Shown: positions 1-9,107, counted from the first letter of the stretch. The stretch: 64,000 nt of DNA from Dickeya fangzhongdai (GCF_002812485.1 NZ_CP025003.1:806001-870000); one strand, 5' to 3'. Translations and numbers: made by a program. The notes: generated by a model not told the origin, from the sequence alone.

Positions 1-1
1 G

Positions 2-673
2 GACTGGGCCAGCATGCTGCTGCGCATGTATCTGCGCTGGGCGGAAAGCAAAGGCTTCAAGACTGAAATCATTGAAGAGTCCGAAGGCGAAGTGGCCGGC
101 ATCAAATCCGCCACCATCAAGATCATGGGCGACTATGCGTTTGGCTGGCTGCGTACCGAAACCGGCGTACACCGCCTGGTGCGTAAGAGTCCGTTCGATT
201 CCGGCGGCCGTCGTCACACCTCGTTCAGTTCCGCTTTCGTGTATCCGGAAGTGGACGACGACATTGATATCGAGATCAATCCCGCGGACCTGCGTATCGA
301 CGTATACCGCGCGTCCGGCGCCGGCGGCCAGCACGTTAACCGTACTGAATCCGCGGTGCGTATCACCCACATTCCCACCAATATCGTTACCCAGTGCCAG
401 AACGATCGATCCCAGCACAAGAACAAAGATCAGGCCATGAAGCAGCTGAAAGCCAAGCTGTATGAGTTTGAAATGCAGAAGAAGAACGCGGAGAAACAGG
501 CGATGGAAGACAACAAGTCCGACATCGGCTGGGGCAGCCAGATTCGTTCTTATGTGCTGGATGACTCCCGCATTAAAGACCTGCGCACCGGGGTGGAAAC
601 ACGTAATACCCAGTCGGTGCTGGACGGTGATCTGGACAAGTTTATCGAAGCAAGTTTAAAAGCGGGGTTATAA
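2..673 (+). CDS. prfB: Peptide chain release factor 2 (3' part, truncated by window edge)
   Basis: RF2 recognises UAA and UGA stop codons and triggers peptidyl-tRNA hydrolysis. The reading frame is open from base 2, so the 5' part, including the usual programmed frameshift site, lies outside the window. Visible are the SPF tripeptide (in RKSPFDSGG) that reads the stop codon and the catalytic GGQ loop ([13 protein letters not shown]). The residue corresponding to E. coli position 246 is Ala, the more active form; E. coli K-12 carries Thr there (from memory). The C-terminus, ending in IEASLKAGL, matches enterobacterial RF2 almost exactly. lysS follows 8 bp downstream, the usual prfB-lysS arrangement. 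The TAA stop is at 671-673. Identification is secure. Confidence 0.97.
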   Translation, partial: DWASMLLRMYLRWAESKGFKTEIIEESEGEVAGIKSATIKIMGDYAFGWLRTETGVHRLVRKSPFDSGGRRHTSFSSAFVYPEVDDDIDIEINPADLRIDVYRASGAGGQHVNRTESAVRITHIPTNIVTQCQNDRSQHKNKDQAMKQLKAKLYEFEMQKKNAEKQAMEDNKSDIGWGSQIRSYVLDDSRIKDLRTGVETRNTQSVLDGDLDKFIEASLKAGL

Positions 674-681
674 GGAATCTC

Positions 682-2199
682 ATGTCTGAACCACAAAACC
701 AGGGTGCCGAGCAGGCGCTGGATCTCAATAACGAACTCAGAACGCGCCGCGAGAAGCTGGCGTCGTTGCGTGAAACCGGCGTGGCTTTCCCGAATGACTT
801 CCGCCGTGACAGCACTGCCGATCGGCTGCACGCCAGCTACGACGAAAAAGACAACGAAGAGCTGGAAGCGCTGGGTCTGGAAGTGAACGTGGCCGGCCGC
901 ATGATGACCCGCCGTATCATGGGCAAAGCGTCGTTCGTTACGCTGCAGGACGTGGGCGGCCGCATTCAGCTGTATGTGGCGCGCGACGATCTGCCGGAAG
1001 GCGTTTACAACGAACAGTTCAAAAAGTGGGACCTCGGCGATATCGTCGGCGCGCGCGGCAAGCTGTTCAAAACCAAGACCGGCGAGTTGTCGATCCACTG
1101 TACCGAACTGCGTCTGCTGACCAAAGCGCTGCGCCCGTTGCCGGACAAGTTCCACGGCCTGGCGGATCAGGAAACCCGTTACCGTCAGCGCTATCTGGAC
1201 CTGATCGCTAACGACGAGTCCCGCCACACCTTCCGTGTGCGCTCGCAGATTCTGGCCGGTATCCGCCAGTTCATGGTCGGCCGCGACTTCATGGAAGTGG
1301 AAACCCCGATGATGCAGGTGATCCCCGGCGGCGCATCCGCGCGTCCGTTCATCACCCATCACAACGCGCTGGATATCGACATGTACCTGCGTATTGCGCC
1401 GGAACTGTATCTGAAGCGTCTGGTGGTGGGCGGTTTTGAACGCGTGTTCGAGATCAACCGTAACTTCCGTAATGAAGGCGTGTCGCCGCGTCACAACCCT
1501 GAGTTCACCATGATGGAACTCTACATGGCGTACGCGGACTATAAAGACCTGATCGAACTGACCGAGTCGCTGTTCCGCACGCTGGCGCAGGACGTGCTGG
1601 GTACCACCGAAGTGCCGTACGGCGACCAGCTGTTCGACTTCGGCAAGCCGTTCGAGAAGCTGACCATGCGTGAGGCGATCAAGAAATACCGCCCGGAAAC
1701 CAACCTGGCGGATCTGGACGGCTTCGACGCGGCGAAAGCCATCGCGGAGTCCATCGGCATCAAGGTTGAGAAGAGCTGGGGTCTGGGCCGTATCGTAACC
1801 GAGATCTTCGAAGAAGTAGCGGAAGCGCATCTGATTCAGCCGACCTTCATCACCGAATACCCGGCGGAAGTCTCTCCGCTGGCGCGCCGTAACGATCAGA
1901 ACCCGGAAATCACCGACCGCTTTGAATTCTTCATCGGCGGACGTGAAATCGGCAACGGTTTCTCCGAGCTGAACGACGCTGAAGATCAGGCGCAACGCTT
2001 CCAGGATCAGGTTGCTGCGAAAGACGCCGGCGATGACGAAGCCATGTTCTACGACGAAGACTACGTCACCGCGCTGGAGCACGGCCTGCCGCCGACCGCC
2101 GGTCTGGGCATCGGTATCGACCGTATGGTCATGCTGTTCACCAACAGCCACACCATTCGCGATGTGATCCTGTTCCCGGCGATGCGTCCGCAGAAATAA
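682..2199 (+). CDS. lysS: Lysyl-tRNA synthetase, class II
   Basis: Charges tRNA-Lys in the cytoplasm. The protein is 505 aa, the same length as E. coli LysS. An N-terminal OB-fold anticodon-binding domain (about residues 60-150) precedes the class II catalytic core. Motif 2 is seen as [14 protein letters not shown] followed by [12 protein letters not shown], and motif 3 as [14 protein letters not shown] near the C-terminus. The ATG at 682 is preceded by AAGGAA in the short gap after prfB, so both are probably cotranscribed. A strong intrinsic terminator lies just after the stop. Confidence 0.97.
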   Translation: MSEPQNQGAEQALDLNNELRTRREKLASLRETGVAFPNDFRRDSTADRLHASYDEKDNEELEALGLEVNVAGRMMTRRIMGKASFVTLQDVGGRIQLYVARDDLPEGVYNEQFKKWDLGDIVGARGKLFKTKTGELSIHCTELRLLTKALRPLPDKFHGLADQETRYRQRYLDLIANDESRHTFRVRSQILAGIRQFMVGRDFMEVETPMMQVIPGGASARPFITHHNALDIDMYLRIAPELYLKRLVVGGFERVFEINRNFRNEGVSPRHNPEFTMMELYMAYADYKDLIELTESLFRTLAQDVLGTTEVPYGDQLFDFGKPFEKLTMREAIKKYRPETNLADLDGFDAAKAIAESIGIKVEKSWGLGRIVTEIFEEVAEAHLIQPTFITEYPAEVSPLARRNDQNPEITDRFEFFIGGREIGNGFSELNDAEDQAQRFQDQVAAKDAGDDEAMFYDEDYVTALEHGLPPTAGLGIGIDRMVMLFTNSHTIRDVILFPAMRPQK

Positions 2200-2225
2200 T
2201 TCTGTCTGGCGATGGTCGCACGATG

Positions 2226-2257
2226 AAAAACCGGTGCCTGCTGGCACCGGTTTTTTT
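2226..2257 (+). terminator. Intrinsic terminator after lysS
   Basis: A 13-bp perfect stem (AAAAACCGGTGCC paired with GGCACCGGTTTTT) has a TGCT loop and ends in a run of seven T. It lies 27 bp past the lysS stop. The A-tract on its left side means it may also serve the convergent minus-strand gene ending at 2283. Confidence 0.9.
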
Positions 2258-2282
2258 ATGGCTGCAACTTGCGCCGGGCGCG

Positions 2283-3344
2283 CTAGGGCGTAAACCAACT
2301 GAATGTCGGCGTGCCGTGACGCAGATCGGCATCGCCGGGTATCGGCTGGCTGGCCATATTGATGGCGATGGGCACCATGCCGTGCATGCCGTTCATGATC
2401 GCGGTATACAGCGCTCTCGGATGGCCGCTAAAGGCCTGCTGCAATTGCAACAGCATCAGCGTGTATTGCCGGTTAAATTGCTCGTTGAGCGTCGCCAGCG
2501 GCGTGTCCGGCGCGTAATCGCTCGCCACCGGGTTGGTCTTGATAGGGTACACGGCCTGATAGTCGACCGGAAAAGGCTCGCCGCTGGGCGGTTGATGCGG
2601 TTCGTCGCCGGGCTGGTAATAGCGGGCGAAATAAATCTCCCTGAACCGGTAGAAATGCGCCAGTTCCACCGGTTGCCCGAAGGTAAGGTGGTCATCGTCG
2701 TAGATACTGGTGGATGACCCTTCACCCTGTTCGATAATGGTCGTAATCGCTTCCCGGGCGCTGGACAGATTGGTGATCACGATCGGTTTGCCGCCGCTGG
2801 ACCAGTAATAATCCTGACTGATCTGCAAGGCGAGGTCGCCGCAAAAAACGGCGCTTTCGCCGTACTTGCCGCACAGTTCTTCCAGTTGATGCAGGATGTT
2901 GAGGTAAAAGTCGCCAATCGTCAGGCCGTCGATATCCAGTTCGTCGGCGGCCATCAGCATCAACGACTCCCGTTCCGCCCAATCGGAAGGCAGCTCAATC
3001 ATCATAAAGATTTCGATCGCCTGCGGGCTGAACGCCTGAAGGTTGACGTCAAACTTCCGGTCTTTGAAGCGCTTTCCTCTGAACTCCATCGCCAGCGGAT
3101 AGCTCGGCAGCGAGTCCGGACCGAGGTCGACCCGGCCGCCCAGACTGTTGATCAGGTTACCGACCAGCGTCATGTGCAGCATCTCTTCAATCATCACCGC
3201 TCTGATCAGATCGGCGGGCACCCGGTTTTTATCCGGGTGCAGGCTGACCAGCGCCATCATGTAAGGCGGAATGGTGCCGAACTCCAGCGTCATGGCGGTT
3301 TTCAGCCAGTCAAGCAGCTCGGTCTTTTGGGTTTCAAGGCTCAT
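2283..3344 (-). CDS. Ferritin-like domain protein (VioB / iminophenylpyruvate dimer synthase type)
   Basis: 353 aa. The N-terminal half reads as a ferritin-like four-helix fold: LLDWLKTAMTLEFGTIPPYM is followed by VMIEEMLHMTLVGNLINSLGG, an E...ExxH arrangement typical of diiron carboxylate proteins. This domain is known from the VioB/RebD iminophenylpyruvate dimer synthase family and from many uncharacterised proteins. Substrate is unknown. The ATG at 3344 is chosen because AAGGAG lies 6 bp upstream; a start at 3365 would overlap the upstream GMC gene and lose this site. It is the last gene of a four-gene minus-strand cluster and may use or repair the product of the GMC oxidoreductase; that link is inference from position only. 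Confidence 0.75.
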   Translation of the reverse strand: MSLETQKTELLDWLKTAMTLEFGTIPPYMMALVSLHPDKNRVPADLIRAVMIEEMLHMTLVGNLINSLGGRVDLGPDSLPSYPLAMEFRGKRFKDRKFDVNLQAFSPQAIEIFMMIELPSDWAERESLMLMAADELDIDGLTIGDFYLNILHQLEELCGKYGESAVFCGDLALQISQDYYWSSGGKPIVITNLSSAREAITTIIEQGEGSSTSIYDDDHLTFGQPVELAHFYRFREIYFARYYQPGDEPHQPPSGEPFPVDYQAVYPIKTNPVASDYAPDTPLATLNEQFNRQYTLMLLQLQQAFSGHPRALYTAIMNGMHGMVPIAINMASQPIPGDADLRHGTPTFSWFTP

Positions 3345-3354
3345 GTTCAACTCC

Positions 3355-4950
3355 TTACAGGCCACGATGGTGGAGGTGATCCGCCAGACGCAGAGACAGG
3401 GCCGTCAGCGTCAGGGTCGGGTTGATGGCGCCGGTTGAAGGGAACACCGCATTCGAACAGACGTAGACATTGTCGGTGCCATGAATGCGCAGGTGCGGAT
3501 CGACCACACCCTGTTTTTCGTCGTGGCTCATTCGGGTCACGCAGGCCGCGTGGTCGGCGCGCCAGGAAATGCTGGGTTTGCCGGCCAGCGTAGCGCCAAT
3601 TTGCCCAAACAGTTGATTAACATGGGACTGAATTTCCATCATCCGCTGGTCGAAGGTTGCATCTTTGGTGTAGTCGACAAGGGTTTCCTCCATTCCCAGA
3701 TGATTGATCTTGTTAAAGTTAAGGATGCGGTTGTCATAGCGTGAAAACACTTCGAGCATACCGTGCAACTGGATTTGCGTCGGACCGGAAACATAGGCAT
3801 CCATCTTTTCGCGCGTCAGGCCGTTTTGCATCTGCTGCGCCAGATTGAGCAGCGGGCTGCCGGGCGGATTGATCAGCATGAACTTCCCTTTGGCCTGCTC
3901 TTCCGGGCTGTCGAAATGGCGGGAGCACAGGGTGGGAAAATTCATCTCCGGCTGCAGCGCCTGCGGGTTGTCCGGCAGGTTGGCGGTGAAGATGAAATAA
4001 GGATGGGTAATAAAATTCCGACCGACCAGGTCATGCTGGTTGCCAAGCCCGCCGGGCCAGTTTGTCGAGGTTGAACGTAACAGCAGTTTGGCGGATTCGA
4101 TAGTGCCTGCCGCAACGATAATACGTTTGGCGTGGATAACTTCCGTCTGGCCGTCCTCTTTATCAACGCATTCCACGCCGGTTGCCGACTGTTTGCCGTC
4201 CATCAGGATTTTCTCAACGATGACGTTGGTGCGGATATGGAAGTTTTCGTGGTTTTCCCATGTCTGCATATCGTTGAGAAAGTTGGTGGCGGCGTAGCGG
4301 GCGCCGAACGGGCAGTACTTGCAGGTGCCGGTCGTCTGGCACGGCGCATGGCGAGACACGGTATCCGTCATGCCGTGGCGGGCGATCGGGACGTGACTAT
4401 AGCCGATGCCGAGCGATTCCATCGCCGTCGCCATCGGTTGGTCCTCCAGCGTATAGGGGAAGGCCGGGAACGGATAGCCAGCGCTGCGCGGTACGGTGGG
4501 GTCGTGGGAGTCGCCGGAGACGCCGATGTAATGCTCCGCGGCGCAGTAATAGGGCTCCAGTTCGTGGTAATCGAACGGCCAGTCGATCGACTCGCCGGTA
4601 TTGCTGTGCAGGAAAAAATCTTCCGGTTTGAGACGAAAGGACCAGCCGCCCCAGTGGATGGTCGAGCCGCCGTAGGTTAGCGCCCGTGCGCCGGCCAGCG
4701 GGATTTCCGTACCGCCGGCATTCAGGTTTTCTCCCGGATGATCCCGTTCCGGGTAAGGGAGATCGTAATACTTTTCATAAGGCAGCTTGCCGTTGACCAG
4801 ATAGGTCGTCCAGGTGTTGTAATCCTGCATTTTCACCCTGCCGCCGGCTTCCAGCAGCAGGATGGAGGCATGGGGATCGTGATCCAGCAGACGCTGCGAC
4901 AGGGCGGCGGCGGCGATGCCGGAACCAATAATCAACGTATCGACACGCAT
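3355..4950 (-). CDS. GMC-family FAD-dependent oxidoreductase
   Basis: 531 aa. The N-terminus has a Rossmann FAD-binding signature (TLIIGSGIAAAALSQRLL). The middle has the GMC-type STIHWGGWSFRL segment. The C-terminus has the substrate-side block ending SNAVFPSTGAINPTLTLTALSLRLADHL. A Cys cluster C204-x5-C210-x2-C213 (CQTTGTCKYCPFGARY) resembles the cysteines that hold an Fe-S cluster in FAD-dependent glucose and gluconate dehydrogenases. There is no signal peptide, so it should be cytoplasmic unless carried by a partner. The ATG at 4950 leaves 10 bp to the upstream small gene, has a GAGGG site, and places the dinucleotide fold at residue 5 as usual. Substrate is not readable. Confidence 0.85.
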   Translation of the reverse strand: MRVDTLIIGSGIAAAALSQRLLDHDPHASILLLEAGGRVKMQDYNTWTTYLVNGKLPYEKYYDLPYPERDHPGENLNAGGTEIPLAGARALTYGGSTIHWGGWSFRLKPEDFFLHSNTGESIDWPFDYHELEPYYCAAEHYIGVSGDSHDPTVPRSAGYPFPAFPYTLEDQPMATAMESLGIGYSHVPIARHGMTDTVSRHAPCQTTGTCKYCPFGARYAATNFLNDMQTWENHENFHIRTNVIVEKILMDGKQSATGVECVDKEDGQTEVIHAKRIIVAAGTIESAKLLLRSTSTNWPGGLGNQHDLVGRNFITHPYFIFTANLPDNPQALQPEMNFPTLCSRHFDSPEEQAKGKFMLINPPGSPLLNLAQQMQNGLTREKMDAYVSGPTQIQLHGMLEVFSRYDNRILNFNKINHLGMEETLVDYTKDATFDQRMMEIQSHVNQLFGQIGATLAGKPSISWRADHAACVTRMSHDEKQGVVDPHLRIHGTDNVYVCSNAVFPSTGAINPTLTLTALSLRLADHLHHRGL

Positions 4951-4960
4951 GATGGAGCCC

Positions 4961-5425
4961 TCAGAATGAACGATAGGGTATTGGAGCGCCGGGAACGTTG
5001 GCGCCGCCAAAGTACCCCGGATAGTTCAGCGCGCCGCCGAAGGATTTGAAGCCGCCCAGCGATAACTGTAGGGCAATGAATTCATTGGAGACTTTCTGCC
5101 GGGTAATGGTCAACGGCGTCAGGGCCGGGGGCTGATTGGCGCTCGCGTCGGTAAACAGGAAGGTATAAGCGCCTTCCTGACCATGCTCCTGTATCAACTG
5201 TGCGATCACCGTTTGGGCGGTGGCGTAGTACTGTTGGTACAGCGGGTTGGTATCAATACGGTTTGCCATGAAGGAGTACAGCAGCGGCTGATAGGTGGGC
5301 GAGTCGTCCAGATTGCGCCAGAACTTGCCGATGTGTACAAACAGTTGCCACATGGCGTCCAGCGTGGTTATACCCAGAGGCGCCAGTTGGGCGCTAAGGT
5401 AATGTTGTGTGTTGATGTCAGACAT
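4961..5425 (-). CDS. Small conserved-type protein, possible GMC partner subunit
   Basis: 154 aa, not recognised with certainty. It is soluble, without signal peptide or membrane segment. The N-terminus (LSAQLAPLGITTLDAMWQLF) and the C-terminal aromatic/Gly/Pro-rich tail (NYPGYFGGANVPGAPIPYRSF) loosely recall the small subunits that accompany FAD-GMC sugar dehydrogenases, but the usual Tat signal is absent. It sits 10 bp upstream of the GMC gene on the same strand, which supports a partner role. The ATG at 5425 has GAGGACC just upstream. Function is inferred from context only. Confidence 0.6.
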   Translation of the reverse strand: MSDINTQHYLSAQLAPLGITTLDAMWQLFVHIGKFWRNLDDSPTYQPLLYSFMANRIDTNPLYQQYYATAQTVIAQLIQEHGQEGAYTFLFTDASANQPPALTPLTITRQKVSNEFIALQLSLGGFKSFGGALNYPGYFGGANVPGAPIPYRSF

Positions 5426-5574
5426 AGGTCCTCACAGAAATGCGCAGGAGAAAGAAAAACAGCAAGGTTTGAAGCGTTGCGGGTGAAAACCTTGCCAAAA
5501 CACAGCGGGACGCGGGCCGAGCGGTAGCGCCCCCGCTGATTCTGTCGTCCGATCCCGGTCTGGCCGGGAAACGG

Positions 5575-7002
5575 TTAACGGGAATTCAGCCAGTCTTGTG
5601 TGCGCTGGCGGATGTAGTCGGCGTACTCGGCCGCGGTGGTCATATCGGGCATCTGATGGTGCATTCCGCCTTGCGCGTCCGATACCGGCAGTTCGCTGAC
5701 CAGCTCGGCATGGACCTGTTGCAGATGGGACGGCATGCCCAGCGCCGGATTTTTTCCGGTTGAGGTGGGAACGGCCACTCCAGCCAGCGGATCGTCGGTG
5801 CGTGGCGTCGTGAGCGTAAGAACTTCCCCCACGCCGGAGGCGGCGGCATCGCGGTTTGTCAGGGGCGACAGCGCCCAGCGTTGTTCCACGGTTTTGAGGA
5901 TCGAGGTGTGATCCAGCGGCGTAGCCTGATCCGGAACCCGGAATACGGTACCCGCTTCAACCCAGGGGGAAACCAGTACGGTGGGCACGCGCGGCCCGAA
6001 ACGGGTGAAGTCGAAGCCGTACTCGCCGGTACTGTCGTCCGGCGGCGTCGCATTCCACGGAGGAGGCAGATGGTCGTAGCAGCCGCCGTGTTCATCGTAG
6101 GTAATGATCAACAACGTCTTGTTCCAGAGCGGGCTATTGCGCAGGGCATAGTAAACATCGTGAATCAGCTGTTCCCCCTGCGCGACGTCGGCGACCGGGT
6201 GCTGGCTGTTGCCATCTTCACCCCAACTGGGCTCCAGAAAAACATACGACGCCAGCGTGCCGTTGCGGGCCGCCTGCTGAAAATTGCTGAACAAGCCGAA
6301 GTGACTGTCATCAGCCTGTTGGGTATCGGGAAAATTGTGGCGGGTCAGCGGCGGCTGGTCATAACCGTAGATGGACCATGTGATGGCTGACTGACTGAGC
6401 AGGCCAAAAATGGAAGGGCAGGTATAGCTCTTGGTCTTGTCATTCATGTGCCCTTGAGAGGTGGCGGCCGAAACGAACGCCCGGTTGGGCAGCGTCTCGG
6501 TGGGCGCGGAGCCATACCAGCGATCGCAGACGGCATAGCCCGTCGCCAGCGCGGATAATACCGGAAGCGCCTGTGGCGTAAAGCAACCCATGATATTGTC
6601 GGCCTGGGTGCCAGGCAGGATTTTCCAGCCGCTTTCCTGCGACTGCCAGCCCAGAGTGTAGGCGTAATCGGTGACGAATCCCTGATTGCTGTCGGCGGGT
6701 GGGGCGCCTGGCGCATGAATATCGCCAAACAGTTGCGAATTCGTCGCGTAATACCCCTCTCCGGGGTCGGATCCCGGCATGAAATACGCATTGGGCGTAT
6801 CCGGCGTAATTTTAAATACCTGAACCGGATTGCCGTTACTGTCTGGATTGGTTTCATTTCCGGTTAAACCGGCGAAGGGATGCCCGAGCGGAGAAAGGTT
6901 ATTCCGGTCGGCGTAAAGAAATCCCAACATATGATCAAAAGAACGGTTTTCCAGCATTAATACAACAATATGCTCAATATTCGATAATCCGGTATTGGCC
7001 AT
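5575..7002 (-). CDS. Phosphoesterase family protein (phospholipase C / AcpA type)
   Basis: 475 aa of the alkaline-phosphatase-like phosphoesterase family that holds bacterial phospholipases C and acid phosphatase AcpA. Signatures are HIVVLMLENRSFDHMLGF at residues 9-26 (metal/nucleophile region), SFLEPSWGEDGN-like Asp-rich residues mid-protein, ITYDEHGGCYDHLPPP, and FGPRVPTVLVSPWVEAG. Secreted members normally carry a Sec or Tat signal; here the catalytic motif begins at residue 9, so the protein looks cytoplasmic or uses another route. It is the first gene of the minus-strand cluster with the small protein, GMC oxidoreductase and ferritin-like gene, 149 bp before the next one. Substrate is unknown. 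Confidence 0.8.
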   Translation of the reverse strand: MANTGLSNIEHIVVLMLENRSFDHMLGFLYADRNNLSPLGHPFAGLTGNETNPDSNGNPVQVFKITPDTPNAYFMPGSDPGEGYYATNSQLFGDIHAPGAPPADSNQGFVTDYAYTLGWQSQESGWKILPGTQADNIMGCFTPQALPVLSALATGYAVCDRWYGSAPTETLPNRAFVSAATSQGHMNDKTKSYTCPSIFGLLSQSAITWSIYGYDQPPLTRHNFPDTQQADDSHFGLFSNFQQAARNGTLASYVFLEPSWGEDGNSQHPVADVAQGEQLIHDVYYALRNSPLWNKTLLIITYDEHGGCYDHLPPPWNATPPDDSTGEYGFDFTRFGPRVPTVLVSPWVEAGTVFRVPDQATPLDHTSILKTVEQRWALSPLTNRDAAASGVGEVLTLTTPRTDDPLAGVAVPTSTGKNPALGMPSHLQQVHAELVSELPVSDAQGGMHHQMPDMTTAAEYADYIRQRTQDWLNSR

Positions 7003-7452
7003 GACAACCTCTCAGCGAATGTTGATATATACCCTAAATAATTCGAGTTGTAGGAAAGCCAACGCACCTGCAACTCAAAGTATGACGGGTATAAAAGTTA
7101 TATATCAATGTATTGGTAGCTTTGCCTGGGTTCTCGGCCTGGTGGGGATGTCATGAAGCCAATTGATACAAGGGCGGGAATAAAGGATTTTATTCGTGTT
7201 ATGTATCGATAATTTAGTCCGGCTGTTTATTCTGTCAAATTAAAAATAAATGACATGCTGAAGTGTCTATTTTTAATATAAATGTTTTTTTGTCGGGAAT
7301 AGACAGAGGGTAAAATAATTAATTCGCTTACTTTACCTAAGGGAATTAGCGCAGAATGATCATTACTGGGGATGCTGGCGGCGGAAAAGCGGGCATCGCT
7401 TCTTTCTGCGATAGTCGCCGTGTTATCGTCGGTATGTTGTTTCTCACCGGGG
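7003..7452. other. AT-rich intergenic region upstream of phosphoesterase and AraC genes
   Basis: A 450-bp divergent promoter region, clearly more AT-rich than the flanking genes. It contains one copy of the MITE-like repeat (listed separately). I see no convincing small gene in it. Promoters for both divergent genes must lie here, but I could not pick a confident pair of -35/-10 boxes. Confidence 0.5.
7028..7093 (+). repeat. MITE-like inverted repeat, short copy 1
   Basis: A 66-bp element bounded by TATACCC and GGGTATA. The left arm (ACCCTAAATAATTCGAGTTG) and right arm (CTGCAACTCAAAGTATGACG followed by GGGT) are imperfect inverted repeats of about 26 bp. The same arms recur at 44145-44297 and, reversed, at 54755-54891 with a longer interior. 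There is no coding capacity. Confidence 0.85.
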
Positions 7453-8214
7453 ATGATGATGATCACGTACCGTAATGACGCGTTCGAACTGGCGTTGCTG
7501 ACCAACGGCAAGCGTTTCCCTCGTCACAGCCATGACGAATTCGTCATCAGCGCCAATCTGGGCGGGCTGGAGCAGGTCTGGCTGGACGGCGACACCTTTG
7601 TTGCCGACACGTCGATGGTCACGACCTATAATCCCGGCCAGTTGCAGGGCAGCGAACACAGCCACGACCGCTGGCAATGCGCGTCGCTGTACGTACAACC
7701 ACGGGCGTTCGAAGACTATTTCCAGCAATCGTTCCTGTTTTCACGTCCGGCCAGCGTGTCTCCCCGGCTGGCCCGCCAATTGACCCAACTGGTGACGGCG
7801 GTGATGACGCCCGCGCAGCGTGAGGAACAGATAGTGATGTGGTTATCTGAACTGATGACGCAAGCCCGCGGCGCTTCTGTTCCCCATCCCATACGGGAGC
7901 CGGCCCGGATCCGCCGGATCAAGGCGCGGCTGGCGAGCGATCTGGCCGAGATTCCAACGCTGTCCGAACTGGCGCGGCAGGAGGGCATTTCCGCCGCCCA
8001 TCTGGTGCGCGGTTTCACCCATTCGGAAGGTATCTCGCCGCTGGCGTGGCTGATGCAGGTGCGTATGCGCCGTGCGCGAATCTGGCTGCGTCAGGGGATG
8101 CCTATCAGTCAGGTGGCGCTGGCGCTGGGGTTCGCCGATCAGGCGCATTTCACCAAGGCGTTCGGCCGTTATAGCGCCATGACGCCGGGGCAGTTTCGCG
8201 ATATCAAATTTTGA
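7453..8214 (+). CDS. AraC-family transcriptional regulator
   Basis: About 253 aa. An N-terminal cupin-like sensor domain (FPRHSHDEFVISANLGGLEQVW) is followed by two C-terminal helix-turn-helix motifs (LSELARQEGISAAHLVRGF and ISQVALALGFADQAHFTKAF) and the AraC closing signature YSAMTPGQFRDIKF. Three in-frame ATGs stand at 7453, 7456 and 7459 behind GGGG; the last has the best spacing. The frame also stays open upstream to 7372, but that extension does not look like a domain. The LysE-type exporter gene lies 136 bp downstream, an arrangement seen where an AraC regulator controls an amino-acid exporter. Confidence 0.88.
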   Translation: MMMITYRNDAFELALLTNGKRFPRHSHDEFVISANLGGLEQVWLDGDTFVADTSMVTTYNPGQLQGSEHSHDRWQCASLYVQPRAFEDYFQQSFLFSRPASVSPRLARQLTQLVTAVMTPAQREEQIVMWLSELMTQARGASVPHPIREPARIRRIKARLASDLAEIPTLSELARQEGISAAHLVRGFTHSEGISPLAWLMQVRMRRARIWLRQGMPISQVALALGFADQAHFTKAFGRYSAMTPGQFRDIKF

Positions 8215-8267
8215 CAATACAGACGGTGAATATCGCCGTAAGCTCGTCGCACATTAATCATTAAGTT

Positions 8268-8329
8268 ACCGGAAACAGACATTAATTACCGGAAACGCAC
8301 CAGAGCGACCGGAAAAACGTTACCGGAAA
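8268..8329 (+). promoter_or_regulatory. Four ACCGGAAA direct repeats upstream of lysE-like gene
   Basis: The octamer ACCGGAAA occurs at 8268, 8288, 8308 and 8322. The first three are exactly 20 bp apart, about two helical turns, and the fourth follows after 14 bp. AraC proteins bind direct repeats with helical phasing, so this is a plausible operator for the regulator encoded just upstream. The regulatory role is inference; the repeats are seen directly. Confidence 0.6.
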
Positions 8330-8350
8330 AAAGAATAACTGAGGGACGCT

Positions 8351-9022
8351 ATGTTACTGGTGATGCTGAGCGGCTTGCTGTTGTCGTTGTCGCTGTGCCT
8401 GGATTTGGGGATCGTCAATACCGCCATTATTAATCGCGGCGTCCGGGATGGCGCAGGCGCGGCGTTTTTTATCGGCCTGGGGTCCTGCTTCGGCGACCTG
8501 ATTTACGCCACGCTGTCGGTGCTGGGGATGGCGGTGATTTTCAACTATACGCCGGTACGCTGGCTGTTGTGGATAGGCGGCGGCGGTGTACTGCTGTGGC
8601 TGTCGTTCAGCATGGCGCGCAGCGCCTGGCGCGACTACCGCCAGCAGCGCGGTTTGCCGATCGATACCGTTACCGTGTTTTCGCCGCGCGCGCCGGCGTC
8701 GGCTCACCGCGATTTTATCAGCGGAATGGGAATGGCGCTGGCGTCGCCCAGCGCGCTGCTGTGGTTTGCGGCGGTCGGCGGGACGTTGATTGCACAGGCC
8801 ACCGACGGCTCCGCCAGACAGGTAGCGCTGTTTCTGGGGGGCTTCTTTATCGGCGGCGTGCTCTGGACGCTGTTCATGGCGCTGTTGATCCAGTACGGGC
8901 GCGGCGCGTTGAAAGGCCGACTGTCGTTTTATTGCAGCGCGTTATCCGCCGTGCTGTTCGCCGTGTTCGCCGCACAGGTGATCGTTAACGGATACCAAAC
9001 GCTGCTGACGCCGGCCAACTGA
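8351..9022 (+). CDS. LysE-family exporter
   Basis: 223 aa, with about six hydrophobic segments and the LysE/RhtB layout. The N-terminal segment (LSGLLLSLSLCLDLGIVNTAII) carries the family's PGP-like region in the variant form DLGIVN. Later segments include GMGMALASPSALLWFAAVGG. It is expected in the inner membrane as an amino-acid or small-metabolite exporter; the substrate cannot be read. The ATG at 8351 follows GAGGGA. Its likely regulator, an AraC protein, is encoded immediately upstream with phased repeats between the two genes. Confidence 0.85.
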   Translation: MLLVMLSGLLLSLSLCLDLGIVNTAIINRGVRDGAGAAFFIGLGSCFGDLIYATLSVLGMAVIFNYTPVRWLLWIGGGGVLLWLSFSMARSAWRDYRQQRGLPIDTVTVFSPRAPASAHRDFISGMGMALASPSALLWFAAVGGTLIAQATDGSARQVALFLGGFFIGGVLWTLFMALLIQYGRGALKGRLSFYCSALSAVLFAVFAAQVIVNGYQTLLTPAN

Positions 9023-9107
9023 ATCGACTGCTTAAAACGCGCGCAGTCAGCTGGTGTTTTGTCTTGCCCGCCAGACAGATGACGCTATAATGCCAGTCAC
9101 TTTCGAC

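Noticed and set aside
550..2298. Long antisense frame (582 codons) across lysS
   Set aside because: It is the mirror of a GC-rich gene; the plus strand encodes an intact LysS with all class II motifs, and the antisense product has no domain and is rich in Arg/Gln/His.
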